64,000 nt of DNA from Alteromonas genovensis (GTDB lineage: Bacteria > Pseudomonadota > Gammaproteobacteria > Enterobacterales > Alteromonadaceae): positions 1 through 64,000 of the forward strand of contig NZ_JAAAWO010000005.1 of assembly GCF_010500895.1 (NCBI RefSeq), in the 5' to 3' direction. Within the stretch, counting starts at the first letter, position 1. The number at the start of each line of letters is the position of its first letter. Both the position numbers and the translations under genes were made by a program. The notes below the pieces were generated by a model, which was not told the origin of the DNA, searched no databases, and saw nothing but the letters and a program-made list of their open reading frames with translations. Shown here in pieces: positions 58,957 to 64,000 of the stretch.

Positions 58957-60450
58957 ATGACAAACACAGCAGTAAAAGATGTAGTAATTGTGGGTGGTGG
59001 AACAGCTGGCTGGATCTCAGCTGCAGTTATCAAGCGTCTATTAGGTTCTCGCGTTAACGTAACATTAGTAGAATCAGAAGAGATTGGTTCCGTAGGCGTG
59101 GGTGAGGCGACCATACCACCTATTATACTGCTCAATAAAATGCTCGGTTTGGATGAGAAGGAATTTCTCAGAGAAACGAAAGCTACCATGAAGCTCGCTA
59201 TTCGTTTCGAGAATTGGAAAGAGCAGGGTGATAGTTATTATCATACCTTTGGTGCGCCGGGTAAAAGTTTTGCGTTTTGCCATTTTCATCATTACTTCAA
59301 ACGCGCGCAAGAATTGGGTCTGAAAGACTCTATTTGGGAATACGACCTCAACTATCTTGCCTGCGAGGCGGGAAAGTTTGCTCACATAAAATCCCCTGAT
59401 CCCATCATTGAAATGCCCTATGCGTATCACTTCGATGCTTCGCTATACGCTCGCTTTCTTCGTAAGAAATGCGAAGAAATGGGGGTTGTTCGTAAAGAAG
59501 GGATGATAGAACGTGTAGAGCAGCATAGCGAAAACGGCTATATAAAAGCCGCCACGTTAAAAGATGGCACCTCAATAAGTGGCGATCTTTTCATCGACTG
59601 CTCAGGGTTTAAAGGCTTGCTTACCCAACAAACCCTCAATACGGGATATGAAGACTGGTCCCATTGGCTGCCATGCGATCGCGCTGTGGCAATGCCCTCA
59701 GAGCGTCATGAAAACACAAGCCCGTTTACTCGCTCAATTGCACACAGCGCTGGGTGGCAGTGGCGTATTCCCTTACAGCATCGTAACGGCAACGGCCTTG
59801 TGTACAGCAGTAACTATTACAGTGACGATCAGGCACTAGATATTCTATCTAATAATATCGACACCAAGCCACTGGCCGACCCTAATTTTATACGCTTTAA
59901 AACTGGTCGTAGACGCAAGCAGTGGAATAAAAACGTGATTGCGGTAGGGCTGGCTAGCGGCTTCCTTGAGCCGTTGGAATCTACCAGTATTCATCTTATT
60001 CAGTCAGCCGTGGTGCGCTTAATTCATCTGTTTCCACACAATGGCATTAGGCAAGAACAGATAGATGAGTACAATCAGCAGTCAAAATTGGAATACGAGC
60101 AAATTCGCGACTTTATAATTCTGCATTATCATGTAAACGAACGTAACGATAGCCAGTTTTGGCGTGACGTGAGAAACATGGAAGTACCAAAAAGCCTCAC
60201 CCATAAAATAGAATTATTTAAGGCATCGGGAAATATTTTTAGAGAGCAAAACGACCTTTTCTTAGAGAGCTCATGGTTACAGGTGATGATGGGGCAGGGC
60301 ATTGACGCTAACGATTACCACCCACTGGCAAACGCCATGTCTGATGAGAAACTCTTAGAGTTAATGCGTAATATCAAAAATATCAAAAATGAACCCGTGG
60401 GAAAAATTGCGACTCACGATATGTTTATTAAACAGTTTTGCGGCTTATAA
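58957..60450 (+). CDS. Tryptophan-halogenase-like flavoprotein
   Basis: A 497-residue FAD-dependent enzyme of the tryptophan halogenase (PrnA-like) family. It has the FAD motif GGGTAGWISAA (about 13-23), GVGEATIPP, MKLAIRFENW with a lysine in the position of the catalytic Lys, and the diagnostic WxWxIP as WQWRIP (267-272). Whether it halogenates free tryptophan is not known; such genes are commonly linked to TonB receptors and sugar-use loci. The ATG at 58957 is used; a GTG ten codons upstream is also possible, and neither has a strong Shine-Dalgarno. Confidence 0.88.
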   Translation: MTNTAVKDVVIVGGGTAGWISAAVIKRLLGSRVNVTLVESEEIGSVGVGEATIPPIILLNKMLGLDEKEFLRETKATMKLAIRFENWKEQGDSYYHTFGAPGKSFAFCHFHHYFKRAQELGLKDSIWEYDLNYLACEAGKFAHIKSPDPIIEMPYAYHFDASLYARFLRKKCEEMGVVRKEGMIERVEQHSENGYIKAATLKDGTSISGDLFIDCSGFKGLLTQQTLNTGYEDWSHWLPCDRAVAMPSERHENTSPFTRSIAHSAGWQWRIPLQHRNGNGLVYSSNYYSDDQALDILSNNIDTKPLADPNFIRFKTGRRRKQWNKNVIAVGLASGFLEPLESTSIHLIQSAVVRLIHLFPHNGIRQEQIDEYNQQSKLEYEQIRDFIILHYHVNERNDSQFWRDVRNMEVPKSLTHKIELFKASGNIFREQNDLFLESSWLQVMMGQGIDANDYHPLANAMSDEKLLELMRNIKNIKNEPVGKIATHDMFIKQFCGL

Positions 60451-60523
60451 AATCGCTTTGCTTATTTACCTAAAATACAAAGCGTTCACTCAGGTTTTAT
60501 AAACACTTAGCTACGCTCGATTC

Positions 60524-60564
60524 AACACAGAGCCTGCGTGCTTCTATGCCAAAGGCTCTGTGTT
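60524..60564 (+). terminator. Terminator of the halogenase-like gene
   Basis: AACACAGAGCCT/AGGCTCTGTGTT stem with a loop of about 17 bases, followed by a T-poor tail (TACCCCTTCTTTATTT), so termination strength is uncertain. Confidence 0.7.
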
Positions 60565-60856
60565 TACCCCTTCTTTATTTACCTCTATCGTTGTTCAATC
60601 ACTCTAATTGCTTATTTCGCTCGTTATCTGCGTTCATACTTTAATGGCTAACTTTTAATCACCTATCTAATATTTCTTACTAAACTCCTTTTTGCTTTTC
60701 TACATATCCTTTTTAATCTTACCCTTCTAGATTGCTTACTAGCACTCTGATTTTTAACATATTTAAATCAAAACTAATAGAAACCGGTTACCGCTATTTG
60801 TAACTTAAGTGTTTCTAAATAGAACGAATTTGAAATATATGTAGCAGATATGTAAA

Positions 60857-60870
60857 TGAATACGTATGCA
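60857..60870. promoter_or_regulatory. Candidate operator of the TonB/halogenase cluster (copy 2)
   Basis: TGAATACGTATGCA, identical to the site at 55757-55770, ending 123 bp before the ATG at 60994. Confidence 0.55.
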
Positions 60871-60993
60871 TAGCATTGCTCCCTTTTTGTACAAAACAGT
60901 AAGATTCATTACTGGAACAAAAGAGGCAAGTTAAGGACCGGATTAGCTGTTGTAGTCCTAACTTGTCGATAATAAACAAAGAATGGGACACCC

Positions 60994-63900
60994 ATGCAAA
61001 CATTTAAACCCAGCACAATAATGGCAGCCCTGATAAGCAGCGGGGTGGCCTTTATGTCGTTGCCCCTCCATGCACAGGAAGAGGCCGACAATCCACAAGC
61101 CAAAACCACCACAGAAGCTAATGCAACGCAAGCGGTTGAAGTTCCCCCACGGGAAGAACTTGAGCGCATTGAAGTACGAGGGTTTAGTACGAGCTTAATT
61201 CAGTCTTTAAACCAAAAGCGTTTTTCAGACACAGTGTCTGAGCAGATTTCAGCGGATGACTTAGGCGGTCTTCCGGATGTATCAATGGCTGATGCGCTAA
61301 CTCGACTTCCGGGTATTTCAGCGGTTCGCACCGGTGGCCAAGCAGCACAGATAAACATTCGGGGGCTTTCTGGTGATTTTGTATTTTCAACATTAAATGG
61401 CCGCGAACAGGTTTCTACAAGCGGTAGCCGCGCTATTGAATTTGACCAATATCCTTCGGAGCTCATCAGTGAAGCTGCGGTGTATAAATCACCGAAAGCC
61501 TCTCTTATTGAGGGGGGTATTGCTGGAACGGTTGAATTAAAGACAGCATCTCCTCTTAAAATGCAGGAGCAACATAAATTCAGCGCCAATATGCGAGGGA
61601 TGTATAACGATAGGGCATCAGAAGTTTCCGACGCAGAGGAATTCGGCCATCGTCTTAGCTTTTCCTATCAAGGTAAATTTTTAGATGACACGGTAGGCGT
61701 GTCGTTAGGGTATGCCCGCTTATTTCAACCGAGTGTTTCAACTCAGTTTATAGGCTTGGCTTACAACGGACTTGTGGATGTAGACGGCATTGAGGGTGAC
61801 GCTGATGGGCCTGACTCATGTGTGGAATGTGAGTATATATCCGAAGGGTTTGAAATGCAGCACAAAGGAGGGGAGGAAACTCGCGATGGTTATGTGGCCG
61901 CCATTGAATGGGCACCAATCGACACCTTTACGCTAAAAGCCGACGCCTTTATATCAAAGTTTGACTCTGAAGCCTTCGCGCGAGGTTTTAGAGTAAAACT
62001 GGGCGGTATCAATGCAGGGATCACTAACCCTACCGTTGTAAACAATAGCGTGATTGGCGGCACATTTTCACGCACAGACAATAGCTTTACTCGCGTAGAG
62101 TTGGTAAACGATGACAATCAAGATTTTGATAGCGTTGCAAACTTTGGTGTGAACGCCAATTGGGAAATAAGTGCCGACCTAGCGGTTCAGTTTGATATTT
62201 CTCGTTCTACTGCTGAAAGCGACTTTAGAAACGGTTTATTGTGGTCTTTAGTGGGAGAAGACGCCAATGTAGCCAATCCGGTTTTCGATGAGAACGTGCA
62301 AATATCGTATTTGCTCAATGGATTAGACCTACCTGACCTAGGTTTTAATCAAATGAGCGCATTCACCGACACCGACCGCGTGATGGTAAGCAAGTATGGT
62401 ATTTACCCGTTTGAAAATAAAGACGAATTAGATGCCTACAGAATTGATTTTCAATATTTTATAGATTCACCCGTTATATCCGGCTTGGAATTTGGTTACC
62501 GCTATTCAGACAGAGAATATAACAACGATCGCTCTGTGTTTGAGTATGGAAACGACAGCGCATTCTCAGTAAGCCAACCGCCGCTAAAACTAACCTCCGA
62601 GATGGTGGAACAGGTAGACTGGAGCGGCGACTTTGGCTATTTCCCCAGTTATCTGTCAGTAGATTTGGACAGTGCACTAAACGCGTGGTTTCCAGACGGC
62701 AGGCCGGTACCGGTTCAAACTTGGGGGCCTGGTGCTGCAGGGGTAATAAATGGCCCAGGCACAGGACCGGCAACTGCTTGGACGTTACAAGAAAGTGGCG
62801 ACGTATTTGAAACTGTGAATTCAGCCTACTTAATGGCAGCAATCAATACGGAAATTGGAAGTTTACCTGTCACCGGTAACGTGGGGGTACGTTATGTAAA
62901 AAGTAAACAACGCTCAACCACGCTTCAGCGTGCCACGCAGCTAATTTCTGATTTAGAAACCGGCGCAACCGAAGAAGTTAGCGACCCAACTGCGGGTGCG
63001 CAAAACATTACCGATGATGTAGGCCTTATTAATAACTTTTATCGACCTGCATTACTTAGCCACGAATACAGCGATGTGCTGCCTTCAATCAACCTAAATT
63101 TTCAGCTTAACGACGATATGCAATTACGTGTAGCTGCTGCAAAGGTTATGGGGCGGGCACCAATAAATCGTTTTGCTGCAAATGCTTCGACAAACGTAGA
63201 GGTAGTTACCGCGTTTCAAGACCGAGATTCTGGGGAAATAACCCTATCTACGCCAACTGCTCGAGTCAATGGTAACGCCCGTAATAGTCCGTATTTAGAG
63301 CCATTTTACGCCACTCAATACGACGTGTCTTGGGAGTACTATTTCAGCGAAACCGAAGGTGCATTAGTTATAGCAGGCTTCTACAAGGATATTGAATCGT
63401 TTGTTGAAGACATCGAAATAGACCCATACGACTTTGAAGGGAATGGCATTGTTACGCCTGATTCTGTGCAAGTACCGGTGTATTTAACGCCAGAATTTAC
63501 AGGCCAGGAGTCAGAGTTAGCCGTAGATGCTAACGGTGACCCGCTATTTGTTACGGTGCCTACAGAGAACGGGAGCTACAGTACAGCAGTTAACAATGCA
63601 GAAGGTGGCTACATTCGTGGTATCGAAATCGCCTATACGCAAATTTACAGCATGTTACCTGGTTTTTGGTCTGGACTAGGCATAAGCGCAAGCTACTCAT
63701 ACACAGAAAGTGAGATCCAGCGCACACTTGGCGATGGCATTTACGCAACGAACCTGCCTGGTTTGTCTGAAAACGTAGCCACTCTTACCGCATTTTGGGA
63801 ATACGAGGGATTTGAAACCCGACTTTCCACACGCTTTAGAGATTCGTTTGTTTCTCAACAAGTTGCCGTTAACGATCAGGTGGTCAATTTCGATTCTGAG

Positions 63901-64000
63901 CTTGTCGTTGACTATCAAGCGTCTTACGAATTGAACGAGAATTGGAGCGTATTGTTTCAGGTAAATAACCTTACCGATGAGCCCACTCGCAGCTATTTCT
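60994..64000 (+). CDS. Second TonB-dependent outer-membrane receptor (C-terminus cut)
   Basis: The frame from ATG 60994 stays open to the window end; more than 1000 residues are visible. The signal peptide MQTFKPSTIMAALISSGVAF...PLHAQ resembles that of the first receptor. The plug shows RIEVRGFSTSLIQSLNQKRF, ALTRLPGISAVRTGG, NIRGLSGDFVF and FDQYPSELISEAAVYKS, then a long barrel ending, in the visible part, with QVNNLTDEPTRSYF, close to the expected C-terminus. It is larger than the first receptor. Substrate unknown; shared control with the first receptor and the halogenase-like gene is inferred from the operator. Confidence 0.93.
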   Translation, partial: MQTFKPSTIMAALISSGVAFMSLPLHAQEEADNPQAKTTTEANATQAVEVPPREELERIEVRGFSTSLIQSLNQKRFSDTVSEQISADDLGGLPDVSMADALTRLPGISAVRTGGQAAQINIRGLSGDFVFSTLNGREQVSTSGSRAIEFDQYPSELISEAAVYKSPKASLIEGGIAGTVELKTASPLKMQEQHKFSANMRGMYNDRASEVSDAEEFGHRLSFSYQGKFLDDTVGVSLGYARLFQPSVSTQFIGLAYNGLVDVDGIEGDADGPDSCVECEYISEGFEMQHKGGEETRDGYVAAIEWAPIDTFTLKADAFISKFDSEAFARGFRVKLGGINAGITNPTVVNNSVIGGTFSRTDNSFTRVELVNDDNQDFDSVANFGVNANWEISADLAVQFDISRSTAESDFRNGLLWSLVGEDANVANPVFDENVQISYLLNGLDLPDLGFNQMSAFTDTDRVMVSKYGIYPFENKDELDAYRIDFQYFIDSPVISGLEFGYRYSDREYNNDRSVFEYGNDSAFSVSQPPLKLTSEMVEQVDWSGDFGYFPSYLSVDLDSALNAWFPDGRPVPVQTWGPGAAGVINGPGTGPATAWTLQESGDVFETVNSAYLMAAINTEIGSLPVTGNVGVRYVKSKQRSTTLQRATQLISDLETGATEEVSDPTAGAQNITDDVGLINNFYRPALLSHEYSDVLPSINLNFQLNDDMQLRVAAAKVMGRAPINRFAANASTNVEVVTAFQDRDSGEITLSTPTARVNGNARNSPYLEPFYATQYDVSWEYYFSETEGALVIAGFYKDIESFVEDIEIDPYDFEGNGIVTPDSVQVPVYLTPEFTGQESELAVDANGDPLFVTVPTENGSYSTAVNNAEGGYIRGIEIAYTQIYSMLPGFWSGLGISASYSYTESEIQRTLGDGIYATNLPGLSENVATLTAFWEYEGFETRLSTRFRDSFVSQQVAVNDQVVNFDSELVVDYQASYELNENWSVLFQVNNLTDEPTRSYF

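Larger units (their letters stand above)
60451..60993. other. Gap between the halogenase-like gene and the second TonB receptor
   Basis: 543 bases, AT-rich. It holds the terminator at 60524-60564, an AACCGGTT palindrome at 60782-60789 and the near-palindromic operator at 60857-60870. Plus-strand GGGACACC precedes the receptor ATG. No gene seen. Confidence 0.6.

Overview
The window is a chromosomal segment of a marine gammaproteobacterium, most likely an Alteromonas. This is inferred from the gene families and their order (rhombosortase, CHRD/DUF4397 lipoprotein, TonB receptor plus tryptophan-halogenase-like clusters, a two-lipoyl SucB, a comEC-msbA-lpxK-kdsB block). No rRNA or tRNA gene was recognised. 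About 42 protein genes can be supported, nearly all intact and on both strands.

Layout. 1-840: the edge of an integron-like cassette region, with a truncated cassette gene, a well-formed attC site on the minus strand, a second GTTAGGC core and no integrase in view. 841-16,500: mixed metabolic and envelope genes: aromatic aminotransferase, NRDE protein, PlsC acyltransferase, a Cys/Met-metabolism PLP enzyme, a large CHRD/DUF4397 lipoprotein, a glutathione-peroxidase-like protein, an S9 peptidase, a membrane-protein/HTH pair, rhombosortase, a crotonase and gamma-glutamyltransferase. 16,561-28,155: cytidine deaminase diverging from nlpI plus an unusual Sel1/metalloprotease protein, cysZ, then smc-zipA-ligA (chromosome segregation, division, ligation). 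28,392-36,603: DUF2062, comEC, then the lipid A/KDO block msbA-lpxK-ycaR-kdsB and an SDR. 36,672-43,520: rimO, DUF2919, a hypothetical gene, tcdA, a YqjG-type glutathione transferase, pirin, DUF3429. 43,609-55,502: a TCA-cycle block, with gltA diverging from sdhCDAB, sucAB and sucCD. 55,888-64,000: TonB-dependent receptor, tryptophan-halogenase-like flavoenzyme, and a second TonB-dependent receptor cut by the window end.

How genes work together. gltA, sdhCDAB, sucAB and sucCD cover citrate synthesis and 2-oxoglutarate to fumarate. msbA, lpxK and kdsB make and flip lipid A/KDO. The two TonB receptors share a near-palindromic 14-mer (TGAATACGTATGCA) about 120-130 bp before each start, plus a matching GGGACACC leader and similar signal peptides, so they look like one regulon built around the halogenase-like gene.

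Most notable: the attC with an extrahelical base at the left edge; the shared operator of the TonB/halogenase cluster; a Sel1-repeat protein with an HExxHxxGxADEY zinc motif next to nlpI; an orphan plus-strand terminator that may end a small RNA; an 18-codon ORF with a perfect Shine-Dalgarno; and many 12-18 bp degenerate tandem repeats just downstream of genes and inside coding sequences.
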